A DNA stretch of 35,558 nucleotides from an uncultured Flavobacteriaceae bacterium (GTDB lineage: Bacteria > Bacteroidota > Bacteroidia > Flavobacteriales > Flavobacteriaceae), in the NCBI GenBank assembly GCA_913020475.1, contig CAJVZM010000006.1, positions 1-35,558 on the forward strand. The letters are read 5' to 3'. The translations under genes were made by a program, and so were the position numbers. The notes under the pieces are model-generated. The model made no database searches. It saw only the letters and a program-made list of their open reading frames with translations, and was not told where the DNA came from. This document shows, one piece after another, positions 18,106 to 27,703 of the stretch; the stretch's first letter is position 1; the number at the start of each line of letters is the position of its first letter.

Positions 18106-18714
18106 TTGCTAATCAGACAAATTACATCTAATACAGAAGCAGGAACAGATGAGGCTGGGAGGGGTTGTTTGGCAGGGCCTGTAACTGCAGCTGCAGTGAT
18201 ATTGCCTATACATTTTGATTTAAATGAACTGAATGATTCCAAAAAACTGACAGAGAAAAAACGCTACGAACTTCGTCCGTTAATTGAAAACAAATCCATC
18301 GCCTTTTCCTACGCCCATGTATTTCCAGAGGAGATTGACCAAATCAACATACTCAATGCCAGTATAAAAGCCATGCATCTGGCATTGTCAAAACTGTCTT
18401 TACCCATCAATTTTATTGCTGTAGATGGCAATCGTTTTCATTCTTTTGAGTCGGTTCCCCATCAGTGTATCATCAAAGGCGATGGTAAATACCAAAATAT
18501 CGCAGCCGCTTCGGTTCTCGCCAAAACCTATCGAGACGATTATATGGAAAAAATACACCAAAAATTTCCCCAGTATTCTTGGGATCAAAATAAGGGATAT
18601 CCTACCAAGGCCCATCGTAAAGCAATTGCAGAATATGGACCCAATCTCCATCACCGTAAATCTTTTCAGTTGCTACCAAAACAATTGCAGCTCCCCCTTT
18701 CAGCCACCTCCTAA
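18106..18714 (+). CDS. rnhB: Ribonuclease HII
   Basis: RNase HII removes RNA from RNA-DNA hybrids and excises single ribonucleotides from DNA. The 202-residue protein has the acidic active site: D15-E16 in [14 protein letters not shown], then VDGNRF and the LAKTYRDD block, plus the late [17 protein letters not shown]. The start must be TTG 18106: an in-frame TAG lies at 18100-18102, and no ATG or GTG occurs before the first catalytic residues. A hairpin with a T-run follows, before the lipoprotein gene. It diverges from the porin gene. Confidence 0.95.
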   Translation: MLIRQITSNTEAGTDEAGRGCLAGPVTAAAVILPIHFDLNELNDSKKLTEKKRYELRPLIENKSIAFSYAHVFPEEIDQINILNASIKAMHLALSKLSLPINFIAVDGNRFHSFESVPHQCIIKGDGKYQNIAAASVLAKTYRDDYMEKIHQKFPQYSWDQNKGYPTKAHRKAIAEYGPNLHHRKSFQLLPKQLQLPLSATS

Positions 18715-18757
18715 AATGTTGAAAAGTCAGTTAAATTAAATCAATCCATTTTAACCT

Positions 18758-18783
18758 AATCAAAGGCTTGATTTAATATTTTT
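18758..18783 (+). terminator. Terminator-like hairpin between rnhB and the lipoprotein gene
   Basis: AATCAA (18758-18763), loop AGGC and TTGATT (18768-18773) are followed by TAATATTTTT. An upstream copy ATTAAATCAA (18735-18744) can pair with the same 3' arm over 10 bp, giving two mutually exclusive folds. The T-run ends 8 nt before the ATG of the next gene. Confidence 0.45.
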
Positions 18784-18790
18784 GGTATTG

Positions 18791-21235
18791 ATGATAAAAA
18801 GAATTTTACCTTTAATTTCCCTCTGGCTTTTGCTGGCTTGTACGTCAAATAGTAGTGTAGAAATTAATTTGATTGATTTGGTTCCCCAAAACACCATTCT
18901 TGTCGCACAGATCAACGATAGTATTTCATTGAAAAGCTCAACGGAATTGTCCAAACTCTTTTCTTTGAACAGGGAATTGAAGAGAACCGTTCAAAACATC
19001 ATCCCCAAAAACACTACCGCTCCTCAACTACTGTTTTTTAGCCCTGTGGGAAAAAACGAAAATGCCGTAAGTCTAATTGTAAAAGGAAGTCCAGAAGACA
19101 GTCTATTAGTTTATCAAAGGACTCTCAAATATGGTAAACAAACGATTGGTGTTCTCAATCGAGACGATCAGACATTTTACACTACTGATTTGGGCCAACT
19201 GAGAATATGGTCTCAATCACAATTGGTGATTGAAAACGGTATTCGAAATTTTGAAAAAGGTCAGCGAGGAATTGTAAGTCCAGCTTTTTATCAATTGGCT
19301 GAAAGCATGGATGAAGACTTAGCGGTTAATTTTTTGATTCACCCCTCCTCCAATCCATTGACACATTTGTTTTTTCCAAAAACACCTTTCTTTCCCAATA
19401 CAGGAAGAGATTGGATTGAATTGGGCATGGAGGTTTCAGAAAAAGCCATCAACCTGAGTGGCGTAGCCTTTCTTAATGACTCCATACCCGATGGTTTGAT
19501 CTTAATAAAAAAACTCAATCCCCAAAAACTGGTAACACCCCAAATTATTCCTGAAAACTTTAGTAGTTATCTCGGTTTTCCAATTGACAATATGCAACAG
19601 TTGGAGGATAATTTTAAACGCTATTGCAGAAGGGTCAATTTACCCGTCAGCAATCTCAATCTTTCTTCATTGAACAGCCTGAAAGAGGTGGCTTGGGTTT
19701 TTGCCGCCAATGAAAAGTCTCTTGTTTTAAGTATTGATAATATTGCAGAAAACTTTCCGGAATTTCTTTCCATGGAAAATGAACCCAAAAAATTTCGGTC
19801 ATTCTCCTATTATCCCATCTCCCTCCCTAACAGCCTAAAAACTTTTGTTAATGTTTTTGGCGATACAATTGACCCTAAATGGGGTTGTTGGCACAAAAAT
19901 CTCTTGATTATGAGTGAGACAGAGTCAGGGTTAAAAAATATTCTAAGAAGTTATATGGATGGAAACACATTGGATCGCCTTCCGGCGTTCCAAAACTTAC
20001 AGGAAAAACTTGCTGACGAAAATTCGTTCTTATGGATCGGAAACAACAAAAATCTGGTCAAATATTGGCAGCAAAATAAAGTGTCCGAAAACATCAAAAA
20101 TTTATCTTTTGAAGCCTTTCCTCTCAGTGCTTTTCAGGGAGTATCAGAAGATAATTTTACCCATCTGTTTTTCAACCTTCAAAAAAACTTACCCTCCAAA
20201 CATAAAGTAGGAGTAAAAAATGCCTACACCCTGGAATTGAACAAACCATCCATAATTCCACCGCAATGGTTCAAAAATCACAGAAACAAGGGAATGGATG
20301 TAGTGGTTCAGGACAATGATAACATTATTTATCTGTTTTCCAATACTGGTAAATTATATTGGAAAAAACAACTATCGAGCAAAATTATTGGTAAAATTCA
20401 TCAAGTAGATCTTTACAAGAACAATCGTTGGCAATTGGCTTTTAGAACTGCAGACCGACTAATTATATTGGATCGCAACGGAAAAATCGTCAAACCCTTC
20501 AACATTAAACTTCCAAAAAGCACTCAACCTCTCCCCCTATCTATTTATGATTATGACAACAATCGCAATTATCGTTTTTTGATTGCTCAAGATCGCTCCT
20601 TATTGATGTTTGACAATCGAGGTAAGCGACTCAATGGCTTTACGCTAAAAAAGGTCAACGCCAATATCATTGCAGCCCCAAAACACATCCGCCTTCAAAG
20701 CAAGGATTATATATTAATCCCCTTGGAAGATAACACTCTCAAAATAGTTTCTCGGACCGGAAGAGATCGCGTCAAAGTCAAAGGAAAAATTGCCTTCTCA
20801 AATAATGAAATTTTTTCCTATCTCAATACCTTCAGCACCACTGATCAGGGGGGAAATTTGATTCAGGTGGATACCAAAGGGAATAAAGTTTCCTCAGCCC
20901 TTCAATTGACATTGGGCCACCGAATCGATGCCACGACGAAAACATTGGTTACACTTTCTGAAAACAAGCTCAACATCAAAGGCATTCCAATTACCCTTCC
21001 CTTTGGAAATTATACGCCACCCAAAATCTTCTACCTCAACAACACTCTATATTTCAGTACCACAGACGCTAGCGAACAAAAAGTCTATTTATTTTACAGC
21101 AATGGGGAAACCGTACCGGGCTTTCCGGTCTTCGGAAAATCTGCAATAGATATGGCAAATAGCGACAAAGATAAAGCGCTGGAAATGATAGTAGCTACAG
21201 AAGACAACAACGTTTTGATCTATGAAATCAACTGA
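18791..21235 (+). CDS. Large lipoprotein, DUF3352-like N-half, propeller-like C-half
   Basis: An 814-residue predicted lipoprotein with signal peptide MIKRILPLISLWLLLAC; the lipobox LLAC puts the lipidated Cys at residue 17. Residues about 25-470 resemble DUF3352-type proteins (IDLVPQNTILVAQIND near the start, LFFSPVGKNENAVSLIVKG). From about 495 there are repeated short units of a hydrophobic strand, a D/N turn and xGK (YLFSNTGKLYWKK, IILDRNGKIV, LMFDNRGKRL, IQVDTKGNKV), suggesting a beta-propeller of about seven blades. ATG 18791 is preferred over TTG 18782. Its function is unknown; a scaffold or assembly role at the envelope is a guess. Its stop overlaps the lipB stop by 8 bp on the other strand. 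Confidence 0.75.
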   Translation: MIKRILPLISLWLLLACTSNSSVEINLIDLVPQNTILVAQINDSISLKSSTELSKLFSLNRELKRTVQNIIPKNTTAPQLLFFSPVGKNENAVSLIVKGSPEDSLLVYQRTLKYGKQTIGVLNRDDQTFYTTDLGQLRIWSQSQLVIENGIRNFEKGQRGIVSPAFYQLAESMDEDLAVNFLIHPSSNPLTHLFFPKTPFFPNTGRDWIELGMEVSEKAINLSGVAFLNDSIPDGLILIKKLNPQKLVTPQIIPENFSSYLGFPIDNMQQLEDNFKRYCRRVNLPVSNLNLSSLNSLKEVAWVFAANEKSLVLSIDNIAENFPEFLSMENEPKKFRSFSYYPISLPNSLKTFVNVFGDTIDPKWGCWHKNLLIMSETESGLKNILRSYMDGNTLDRLPAFQNLQEKLADENSFLWIGNNKNLVKYWQQNKVSENIKNLSFEAFPLSAFQGVSEDNFTHLFFNLQKNLPSKHKVGVKNAYTLELNKPSIIPPQWFKNHRNKGMDVVVQDNDNIIYLFSNTGKLYWKKQLSSKIIGKIHQVDLYKNNRWQLAFRTADRLIILDRNGKIVKPFNIKLPKSTQPLPLSIYDYDNNRNYRFLIAQDRSLLMFDNRGKRLNGFTLKKVNANIIAAPKHIRLQSKDYILIPLEDNTLKIVSRTGRDRVKVKGKIAFSNNEIFSYLNTFSTTDQGGNLIQVDTKGNKVSSALQLTLGHRIDATTKTLVTLSENKLNIKGIPITLPFGNYTPPKIFYLNNTLYFSTTDASEQKVYLFYSNGETVPGFPVFGKSAIDMANSDKDKALEMIVATEDNNVLIYEIN

Positions 21236-21929
21236 CTATTTCCGTTTCAAATATTTCGGAAAAGTGGGTCAAAAGCCGATCCTTGACCTCTTGGGTGTCC
21301 AATGATTTTTTTAATTCTTGAGCCAGTGAGGTCACCCCTTTTCCTTGTATTCCACATGGGACAATATGATCGAAATAAGACAAGTCAGTGTTGACATTGA
21401 GCGCAAATCCGTGCATGGTCACCCAGCGACTGGCCCTAACTCCCATAGCACAAATTTTTCGAGCAAAGGGAGTGTCCAAATCCAACCAAACTCCAGTCTC
21501 GCTGACACTACGCGCTCCTTGGAGACCATAACTGGACAAGGTTCTAATAATCACCTCTTCCAAGTACCGCAAGTATTTGTGAATGTCCGTAAAAAAATTA
21601 TCTAAATCCAAAATAGGATAACCTACAATTTGTCCTGGACCATGAAAAGTAATGTCCCCTCCACGATTAGTTTTGTAAAAAGAAATGCCTTTAGCTTCCA
21701 ACTCCTTTTTATTTAACAGCAAATGCTCCATTTTTCCACTTTTTCCAATGGTAAAAACAGGAGGGTGGGTTACCAAAAAAAGATGATTGTCTGTAGGAAA
21801 AGGTTGTTCCAACTTTCGATTTTCCCTTTTACGGGCAATGACTTGAGAAAAAAATTCCTCTTGCCGTTTCCACGCCTCTCCATAGGAGAGCAAACCCCAG
21901 TCCGAAACTCTGACTTTTTTATTCATCAT
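21228..21929 (-). CDS. lipB: Octanoyltransferase (lipoyl-protein ligase B)
   Basis: LipB moves octanoyl from acyl carrier protein to lipoyl domains, the first step of lipoate synthesis. The 233-residue protein has RGGDITFHGPGQ (89-100), catalytic K158 in ARKICAMGVR and the acyl-enzyme C192 in VPCGIQGKGVTSL. TIGKSGK near residue 60 and VNTDLSYF near 180 are also typical. The start ATG 21929 overlaps the end of the yqaE gene by 11 bp, so the two are co-transcribed. It converges on the large lipoprotein gene with overlapping stops. lipA is not in the window. Confidence 0.95.
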   Translation of the reverse strand: MMNKKVRVSDWGLLSYGEAWKRQEEFFSQVIARKRENRKLEQPFPTDNHLFLVTHPPVFTIGKSGKMEHLLLNKKELEAKGISFYKTNRGGDITFHGPGQIVGYPILDLDNFFTDIHKYLRYLEEVIIRTLSSYGLQGARSVSETGVWLDLDTPFARKICAMGVRASRWVTMHGFALNVNTDLSYFDHIVPCGIQGKGVTSLAQELKKSLDTQEVKDRLLTHFSEIFETEIVS

Positions 21930-22092
21930 CTAACCAATGATCGGGATTGTTCAAAATCACCAAAGCAGCAATAACTCCAGGAACCCAACCGCAAAGGGTC
22001 AGTAAAAAGACAATGAGGACAGAGCCACAACCTTGATCAACGACAGCCAAGGGAGGGAAAAGAATTGATAAAAGAACGCGCCAAAAACTCAA
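21919..22092 (-). CDS. yqaE: YqaE/Pmp3 family small membrane protein
   Basis: A 57-residue protein with two membrane helices. It begins MSFWRVLLSILFPPLAV, has a Gly turn (DQGCGS), then VFLLTLCGWVPGVIAALVIL, and ends in the polar tail NNPDHWLDDE. This is the UPF0057/Pmp3 pattern (PPL after helix 1, L-x-GW/Y-x-PG in helix 2). Family members affect membrane potential and salt or stress tolerance; the exact role here is unknown. The start is TTG 22092: an in-frame TGA lies two codons upstream, and no ATG fits. The stop lies inside lipB (11-bp overlap). A TATCTTTG box upstream fits a promoter diverging from that of lysS. Confidence 0.85.
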   Translation of the reverse strand: MSFWRVLLSILFPPLAVVDQGCGSVLIVFLLTLCGWVPGVIAALVILNNPDHWLDDE

Positions 22093-22108
22093 AATTCAAT
22101 GCTTTTAG

Positions 22109-22116
22109 CAAAGATA
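22109..22116 (-). promoter_or_regulatory. -7 box of the yqaE-lipB promoter
   Basis: On the minus strand the sequence is TATCTTTG, a full TAnnTTTG match, 16 nt before the yqaE start. No TTG is found at the expected -33 distance, so this is a partial promoter call. Confidence 0.45.
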
Positions 22117-22121
22117 GGAAA

Positions 22122-22156
22122 TTTGATTCCCGATTACTTTAGTCTGACTATCTTTG
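22122..22156 (+). promoter_or_regulatory. Bacteroidota-type promoter of lysS
   Basis: TTTG at 22122-22125 and TATCTTTG at 22149-22156, spacer 23 nt, match the -33/-7 consensus. Transcription would begin near 22162, about 13 nt before the lysS ATG. Confidence 0.65.
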
Positions 22157-22174
22157 TACAAATCAAAAGGCCAT

Positions 22175-23869
22175 ATGGCAGCACTTTCAGAGCAAGAAGA
22201 AGTAAGAAGAGAAAAACTAAACGCATTGCGAGAATTGGGCATCAATCCCTATCCGGCAGCCTTATTTCCAATAGATACAAATTCTTACAGCATCAAAAAG
22301 AATTTCGCAGAAGGCAAAAGCGTTACCATCGCCGGCCGATTGATGTCACGAAGGATTCAAGGAAAAGCCAGTTTTGCCGAAATGCAAGACAGTTATGGTA
22401 GAATTCAGGTCTATTTCAATCGGGACGTGATTTGCCCAGGAGAGGATAAAACCCTCTACAATGACGTGTATAAAAAACTACTCGATATTGGCGATATCAT
22501 TGGGTTAAAAGGAAGTCTATTTAACACCCAAGTCGGTGAAAAAACTGTCATGGTTGAATCCTTTGAACTGCTGAATAAAACCCTGCGCCCTCTGCCCTTG
22601 CCCAAAACAGATACTGAAGGAAATATATATGACGAATTTAACGATCCTGAACTGCGCTACCGCCAGCGGTATCTGGATCTGATCGTCAACCCAAAAGTCA
22701 AAGATACCTTTGTCAAACGCACCAAGATCACCAGCAGTATCCGTAATTTTCTAAACCAAAAAGGCTGGCTCGAGGTAGAAACTCCGATCCTACAACCCAT
22801 CCCAGGAGGGGCAGCAGCCAAACCTTTTTTGACCCACCACAATGCCCTCAATATCCCGCTATACCTTAGGATTGCAAATGAGTTGTACCTCAAACGACTT
22901 ATTGTAGGGGGGTTTGACGGCGTTTATGAATTTGCCAAAGATTTCAGAAACGAGGGAATGGATAGAACCCACAACCCCGAGTTTACTGTTATGGAGTTGT
23001 ATGTAGCCTTCAAAGATTATTTCTGGATGATGGAGATGACAGAAAATTTGTTGGAAAAAGTGGCACAAGATATCCACGATTCTACCTCACTCACAGTAGG
23101 AGAGAATAGCATTGAATTTAAGGCTCCCTATCCTAGGGTTCCTATTTTGGATGCCATTCAGATTCATACAGGGATCGATGTATCTGAAATGGAGGAAAAC
23201 CAACTCCGAGAAACTGCAAAAAATTTGGGTATCGAAGTTGACGATACCATGGGTGAAGGCAAATTGATCGATGAGATTTTTGGAGAAAAATGTGAACACC
23301 ACTTCATCCAGCCCACTTTTATAATTGACTATCCCAAATCCATGAGTCCGCTGACCAAAGAACACCGCGACAACCCTAAACTGACCGAGCGCTTTGAATT
23401 GATGGTCAATGGAAAAGAACTCGCAAATGCCTACTCGGAATTGAATGACCCCTTGGATCAACGCAAACGTTTTGAGGCCCAATTGGCTTTGAACGAAAAA
23501 GGAGACGACGAAGCCATGTTTATCGACCAAGATTTTCTTAGAGCTTTGGAATACGGTATGCCCCCCACTTCGGGGATTGGGATCGGGATCGATCGATTAG
23601 TGATGCTGATGACTAACAACAGTTCCATACAGGAAGTGCTATTCTTCCCACAAATGAAACCAGAGCAAAAAGCCATTCCCCTCTCGGAGGAAGAAAAACT
23701 AATTTTGAATATGCTTAAAAAAGAAAGTCCCAAAGATTTAAACCAACTCAAAGAACAGTCGGGATTAAGCAATAAAAAATGGGATAAGGCCATCAAAGGA
23801 CTGACAAAAAACAACAGGGCCAAAGTCACTAAAAATGACCAAGGACTTTGGATAGATTCAGTGTCCTAA
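22175..23869 (+). CDS. lysS: Lysyl-tRNA synthetase, class II
   Basis: LysS charges tRNA-Lys. The 564-residue enzyme has an N-terminal OB-fold anticodon domain (VTIAGRLMSRRIQGKASFAE, about 50-70) and the class II core with RYRQRYLDLI (motif 1 region), FRNEGMDRTHNPEFTVMELY (motif 2) and GIGIGIDRLVMLMT (motif 3). After motif 3 it has an extra C-terminal tail of about 70 residues (SEEEKLILNMLKK to the end). This tail is predicted helical and winged-helix-like and is common in Bacteroidota LysS but absent from the enterobacterial enzyme. ATG 22175 is preferred over TTG 22154, which lies inside the promoter box. Confidence 0.96.
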   Translation: MAALSEQEEVRREKLNALRELGINPYPAALFPIDTNSYSIKKNFAEGKSVTIAGRLMSRRIQGKASFAEMQDSYGRIQVYFNRDVICPGEDKTLYNDVYKKLLDIGDIIGLKGSLFNTQVGEKTVMVESFELLNKTLRPLPLPKTDTEGNIYDEFNDPELRYRQRYLDLIVNPKVKDTFVKRTKITSSIRNFLNQKGWLEVETPILQPIPGGAAAKPFLTHHNALNIPLYLRIANELYLKRLIVGGFDGVYEFAKDFRNEGMDRTHNPEFTVMELYVAFKDYFWMMEMTENLLEKVAQDIHDSTSLTVGENSIEFKAPYPRVPILDAIQIHTGIDVSEMEENQLRETAKNLGIEVDDTMGEGKLIDEIFGEKCEHHFIQPTFIIDYPKSMSPLTKEHRDNPKLTERFELMVNGKELANAYSELNDPLDQRKRFEAQLALNEKGDDEAMFIDQDFLRALEYGMPPTSGIGIGIDRLVMLMTNNSSIQEVLFFPQMKPEQKAIPLSEEEKLILNMLKKESPKDLNQLKEQSGLSNKKWDKAIKGLTKNNRAKVTKNDQGLWIDSVS

Positions 23870-23932
23870 ACATCCCTAAATATTGAACTTTTTTTAATTT
23901 AAGATACCCTAAATTCTGTTATATTAAAAAAC

Positions 23933-25219
23933 CTACCATTTTGTTATAACACTTGCTAAGGCATTAATTGTTTTTTCAATGTCTTTCGAAGACAAAGCAT
24001 CATTTAGGAAATAACTTTCAAAGGGAGAAGGTGGAAGATATACCCCACGGTCGAGCATGCCATGGAAGTAGTTTTTAAAGAAATCGTTGTTACCCAAAGT
24101 GGCGGTTTTAAGATCTACCACCTCCTGATCCGTAAAATGTAGAGACAACATTGATCCATAGCGATTAATCTTATGGGGAATCCCCTTTTTGTTTAACACC
24201 TCCACCATACCCTTCTCCAGTGTTTTGGATTTATTGTCCAAACTATCAAATATTTCGGGATGATCATTAAGGTGGGTGAGCATGGCAAAACCAGCTGCCA
24301 TAGCCAGAGGATTTCCGCTGAGTGTTCCAGCCTGATAGACTGGTCCTTCAGGAGCCAAATGGCTCATTATTTCTGCTTTAGCGGCAAAAGCGCCAACGGG
24401 TAGTCCCCCGCCCAAAACTTTTCCATAAGTCATGATGTCGGCAACCACTCCCAAGCTTTCTTGGGCACCACCTTTGGCCAATCGAAAACCAGTCATAACC
24501 TCATCGAAAATTAACAAGGCTTGATGATCATCACAAAGTTTTCGCAATCCCTCCATAAAACCATTTTGGGGGGGAATACAGCCCATATTTCCGGCTACGG
24601 GCTCTACAATGATGGCGGCGATTTGTTCGGGATGCTGGTCAAAGTGCAGGCTTACGCTTTTCAGATCATTGTATTGTGCCAATAGGGTATCCTTGGCAGT
24701 TCCCTGGGTCACCCCCGGACTGTTGGGTGCACCAAAAGTAACGGCACCGCTGCCAGCCTGAATCAAAAAAGCATCTGAATGCCCGTGATAACAACCGGCA
24801 AATTTGATGATCTTTTCCCGCCCGGTATAGCCTCTGGCCAAACGGACAGCACTCATACAGGCTTCGGTTCCCGAGTTGACCATTCGGATTTTATCTATAT
24901 TTGGTACCATCTTCACGACCAATTCGGCAATTTGGGTTTCCAGCTCGGTGGGAATGCCATAGGAAGTCCCTCGATCTACCCTTTCTTTTAATACTTCAAT
25001 AACAGCTTCAAAGGCGTGCCCCAGGATCATAGGACCCCAACTGGAAATATAATCAATAAAGGTATTGCCATCCTCATCGTAGAGGTAAGCGCCTTTGGCT
25101 TTCTTGATAAAAATAGGAGTTCCACCAACTGCTTGGAAGGCCCTGACGGGGGAATTTACCCCGCCTGGAATAACTTTTTGGGCGGATTGGAATAGGGCAC
25201 TGCTTCTTTGATATTGCAT
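23933..25219 (-). CDS. hemL: Glutamate-1-semialdehyde 2,1-aminomutase
   Basis: HemL turns glutamate-1-semialdehyde into 5-aminolevulinate, the haem precursor of the C5 pathway, with PLP. The 428-residue protein shows [15 protein letters not shown], the CYHGHSD motif, the cofactor [12 protein letters not shown] and the Schiff-base lysine K267 in [15 protein letters not shown]. The N-terminus [20 protein letters not shown] is diagnostic for HemL among class III aminotransferases. ATG 25219 lies one base after the stop of the glucosaminidase gene, so it is the last gene of a three-gene run. It converges on lysS with a 63-bp gap. Confidence 0.96.
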   Translation of the reverse strand: MQYQRSSALFQSAQKVIPGGVNSPVRAFQAVGGTPIFIKKAKGAYLYDEDGNTFIDYISSWGPMILGHAFEAVIEVLKERVDRGTSYGIPTELETQIAELVVKMVPNIDKIRMVNSGTEACMSAVRLARGYTGREKIIKFAGCYHGHSDAFLIQAGSGAVTFGAPNSPGVTQGTAKDTLLAQYNDLKSVSLHFDQHPEQIAAIIVEPVAGNMGCIPPQNGFMEGLRKLCDDHQALLIFDEVMTGFRLAKGGAQESLGVVADIMTYGKVLGGGLPVGAFAAKAEIMSHLAPEGPVYQAGTLSGNPLAMAAGFAMLTHLNDHPEIFDSLDNKSKTLEKGMVEVLNKKGIPHKINRYGSMLSLHFTDQEVVDLKTATLGNNDFFKNYFHGMLDRGVYLPPSPFESYFLNDALSSKDIEKTINALASVITKW

Positions 25220-25220
25220 A

Positions 25221-26045
25221 CTATTGAACTTGGGGGATGATTAGATTTTGACCCATAAATATGATGTTGTTTTCGATTTTGTTTTCTTTTACAATCAGTT
25301 GTAAATCCACTTGGTATTTTTTAGAAATAGAATAGAGGGTTTCTCCTTTTTGTACTTGATGGACTCTCACATAAGCAATTCCAGTAATGCTTTGTGTTTC
25401 TTTTTTAGCCTTCTTTTTTTTGTTATCATAACGATCCAAACGGTAACGCTCGATCAGACTGATAAGTTTGTCGGGATATTTAGGGTCGGTAGCATAACCC
25501 GCTTTTTTAAGACCTTTCGCCCAGGCTTTATAATCATGTTTTTTGTAGTCGAAAAGAAAATCATAGCGCGATCGAGTCGTCAAAAATAGAGAATGATCCC
25601 TGTAGGATTTTCGGGGGTCTTTGTACACCCTAAAACATTCGCCTTTTTCGTCGTCGTCATGATAGATCCGTTTCCCACGCCATTCCTCGTGGCATTTGAT
25701 ACCAAAATGATTGTTGGCTTGGGTGGCCAATCGGCTGTTTCCCATTCCGGATTCCAGTATGCCCTGCGCCAAGGTAACACTAGCAGGAATGTCATATAAT
25801 TTCATCTCCTGCTGGGCCACTTTAGCATAGGTTTTCACATAACGATCAACCTGCTCTGCCACTGATAATTTATTGAAGTTATTGGAGGTCTTAATTTTCT
25901 GGACTTGGGTTATAGTATTCAATTTTTCAGTGGGTTGAACAGGGATTTTAGCGGTATTAATTTTTACCCTTTTGGCACTCCCACAACTGTTGAGGATAAA
26001 TGTCAATGACATCATTGCAAATATCAAATAGCTATAATAGGCCAT
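25221..26045 (-). CDS. Glucosaminidase-domain lipoprotein with LysM
   Basis: A 274-residue predicted lipoprotein. ATG 26045 gives [22 protein letters not shown], a signal peptide with lipobox LNSC; a longer frame upstream lacks this and is rejected. The glucosaminidase domain covers about 60-200, with [13 protein letters not shown] holding the likely catalytic Glu and NNHFGIKC after it. A LysM peptidoglycan-binding domain ends the protein ([16 protein letters not shown] to [10 protein letters not shown]). It probably cuts the N-acetylglucosaminyl bonds of peptidoglycan at the outer membrane. It overlaps the PLP-enzyme gene by 22 bp, with hemL one base downstream. Confidence 0.9.
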   Translation of the reverse strand: MAYYSYLIFAMMSLTFILNSCGSAKRVKINTAKIPVQPTEKLNTITQVQKIKTSNNFNKLSVAEQVDRYVKTYAKVAQQEMKLYDIPASVTLAQGILESGMGNSRLATQANNHFGIKCHEEWRGKRIYHDDDEKGECFRVYKDPRKSYRDHSLFLTTRSRYDFLFDYKKHDYKAWAKGLKKAGYATDPKYPDKLISLIERYRLDRYDNKKKKAKKETQSITGIAYVRVHQVQKGETLYSISKKYQVDLQLIVKENKIENNIIFMGQNLIIPQVQ

Positions 26046-26926
26046 TCTTTTTTTGATAGTTTTTGGTTCATTCCGAGGATTCCTTGTAATCCCCCGGTAT
26101 GAATGACCAATATCTTTTTTCCCCCAATACATTGGTTATTTTTTATAAGATCAAAAATACCAAAAAGGAGCTTTCCTGTATAAACGGGATCTAATGGAGT
26201 TTTAAAATTTTTATTAAAGGTATTGATGAACTCAATCAATGGGGGGGAAACTTTGGCATAACCTCCAAAGGTGTAGTCGTAATTAAGGTTCCAATTTAGC
26301 TTAGAAGTCCATTTACTTATTTCTGTTGCTATATTATGATTTCTTAAGGCTGAAAAACCAATTACTTTTTGATGAGGCAAGGTACTTTCGATTAGGCCAG
26401 CCAAGGTACCCCCTGTACCAACACTACTAGCAATTACATCAAAGTGATCATCTTCTTCCGTTAGTATTTCCTTACAGCCTTTTACGGCTAAGGCGTTACT
26501 TCCTCCCTCTGGAATAAGATAAAAGTCACCGAATTGATTTTGGAGTTGATCGATGAACTCAGCTTGGTTTTTGAATTGGTAGTCCATCCTTGAGATGGGA
26601 TACAAAGACATCCTCTGGTCTCGGCAAAATTGCAGGGTGGGATTGAGATTTCGCGTTTCTTCTCCCCTGACCACACCTATTGATTTTAAACCTGAGATTC
26701 TTGCAGCGGCAGCCGTTGCGGCCAAATGATTTGAAAATGGCCCACCAAAAGTCAATAGAGTTTGGTGTCCCGCCGCTTTGGCCTCTAGAAGGTTGTATTT
26801 TAGTTTTCGAAATTTGTTTCCCGAAACCATTGGGTGCAATAAGTCCTCTCTCTTTAGGGTAATTTCAAAACCATCGATGGAAGTCAGGAATTTGTTGACT
26901 GAATTTTTGCTTTTAAATAAAGACAT
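26024..26926 (-). CDS. PLP-dependent ACC deaminase/D-cysteine desulfhydrase family protein
   Basis: A 300-residue fold-type II PLP enzyme. The Schiff-base lysine is K38 in SGNK38FRKLKYNL. The substrate/phosphate stretch is TFGGPFSNH, where relatives usually have GGAYSNH or GGVQSNH; the PLP phosphate loop SVGTGGTLAGL is intact. The family breaks down 1-aminocyclopropane-1-carboxylate or D-cysteine to ammonia plus a keto acid; the sequence alone does not decide which. Flavobacterial copies are usually annotated generically. ATG 26926 begins the run with the glucosaminidase lipoprotein and hemL. It diverges from the DUF5522 gene over 56 bp. Confidence 0.85.
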   Translation of the reverse strand: MSLFKSKNSVNKFLTSIDGFEITLKREDLLHPMVSGNKFRKLKYNLLEAKAAGHQTLLTFGGPFSNHLAATAAAARISGLKSIGVVRGEETRNLNPTLQFCRDQRMSLYPISRMDYQFKNQAEFIDQLQNQFGDFYLIPEGGSNALAVKGCKEILTEEDDHFDVIASSVGTGGTLAGLIESTLPHQKVIGFSALRNHNIATEISKWTSKLNWNLNYDYTFGGYAKVSPPLIEFINTFNKNFKTPLDPVYTGKLLFGIFDLIKNNQCIGGKKILVIHTGGLQGILGMNQKLSKKEWPIIAI

Positions 26927-26979
26927 AATAATAGTAAAATTAATGGATAAACTTTAAATATGGCTAAATTTGTATTTAA

Positions 26980-27138
<159 letters not shown>

Positions 27139-27178
27139 TTTCGGCATAGTTTTTGTTTTTAAAATTTGAAAAATTATC

Positions 27179-27703
27179 ATGAAAAAATTTCTTCTATTAT
27201 TGTTGACAATTCCAATTTTAGGATGCAGTACCATTAGCGTTTTTACAGATCACGATTCGGGAGTTGATTTTTCGAAATACAAGACTTTTGCTTACTTCAA
27301 GCCCGGAATCGATAAGGTAGAAATCTCAGACCTTGATAAGCGCCGTATTTTAAAGGCCATTGACTTTCAAATGTCCCAAAAATCGTTGATTAAATCAGAT
27401 ATGCCCGATTTGTTGATCAGCATCAATACTACGGCCAAAGAAAAAGTTTATATAAATAACATGAACTATGGCTTTTGGGGTTGGGGTTGGAACCCGTGGA
27501 TGTGGGGGCCAAATCAGAATAACGTTTCAACTAGAACAGAAGGCTCTCTTTACATTGATTTGATCGATGCAAAAACCAAACAGTTGGTTTGGCAAGGCAA
27601 AGGTAAGGGAGGAATCAGTGAATATACCAAAAAACGAGACGAAATGATTGGTATGTTTGTATCCGAAATACTTAAAAATTATCCCCCGGGGCCAACCCTT
27701 TAG
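27179..27703 (+). CDS. DUF4136 family lipoprotein
   Basis: A 174-residue predicted lipoprotein with signal [16 protein letters not shown], lipobox ILGC (Cys16). The mature part carries the family's [11 protein letters not shown] block, a [16 protein letters not shown] strand, a Trp/Gly-rich loop ([14 protein letters not shown]) and a [20 protein letters not shown] strand pair, ending with [10 protein letters not shown]. This is the DUF4136 arrangement; function unknown. Its stop codon overlaps the end of alaS by 4 bp on the opposite strand. Confidence 0.85.
   Translation: MKKFLLLLLTIPILGCSTISVFTDHDSGVDFSKYKTFAYFKPGIDKVEISDLDKRRILKAIDFQMSQKSLIKSDMPDLLISINTTAKEKVYINNMNYGFWGWGWNPWMWGPNQNNVSTRTEGSLYIDLIDAKTKQLVWQGKGKGGISEYTKKRDEMIGMFVSEILKNYPPGPTL

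Noticed and set aside
22109-22156. Inverted repeat CAAAGATAG/CTATCTTTG as a regulator operator
   Set aside because: Both arms equal the -7 box of the two divergent promoters, which explains the symmetry.
22099-22401. 100-codon open frame on the plus strand at the start of lysS
   Set aside because: It overlaps the lysS start and the promoter in another frame and shows only Arg/Lys-rich shadow sequence. lysS has clear family motifs.
26046-26132. Longer N-terminus for the glucosaminidase lipoprotein
   Set aside because: The extra 29 residues are charged, overlap the PLP-enzyme gene, and would bury the clear lipoprotein signal starting at ATG 26045.
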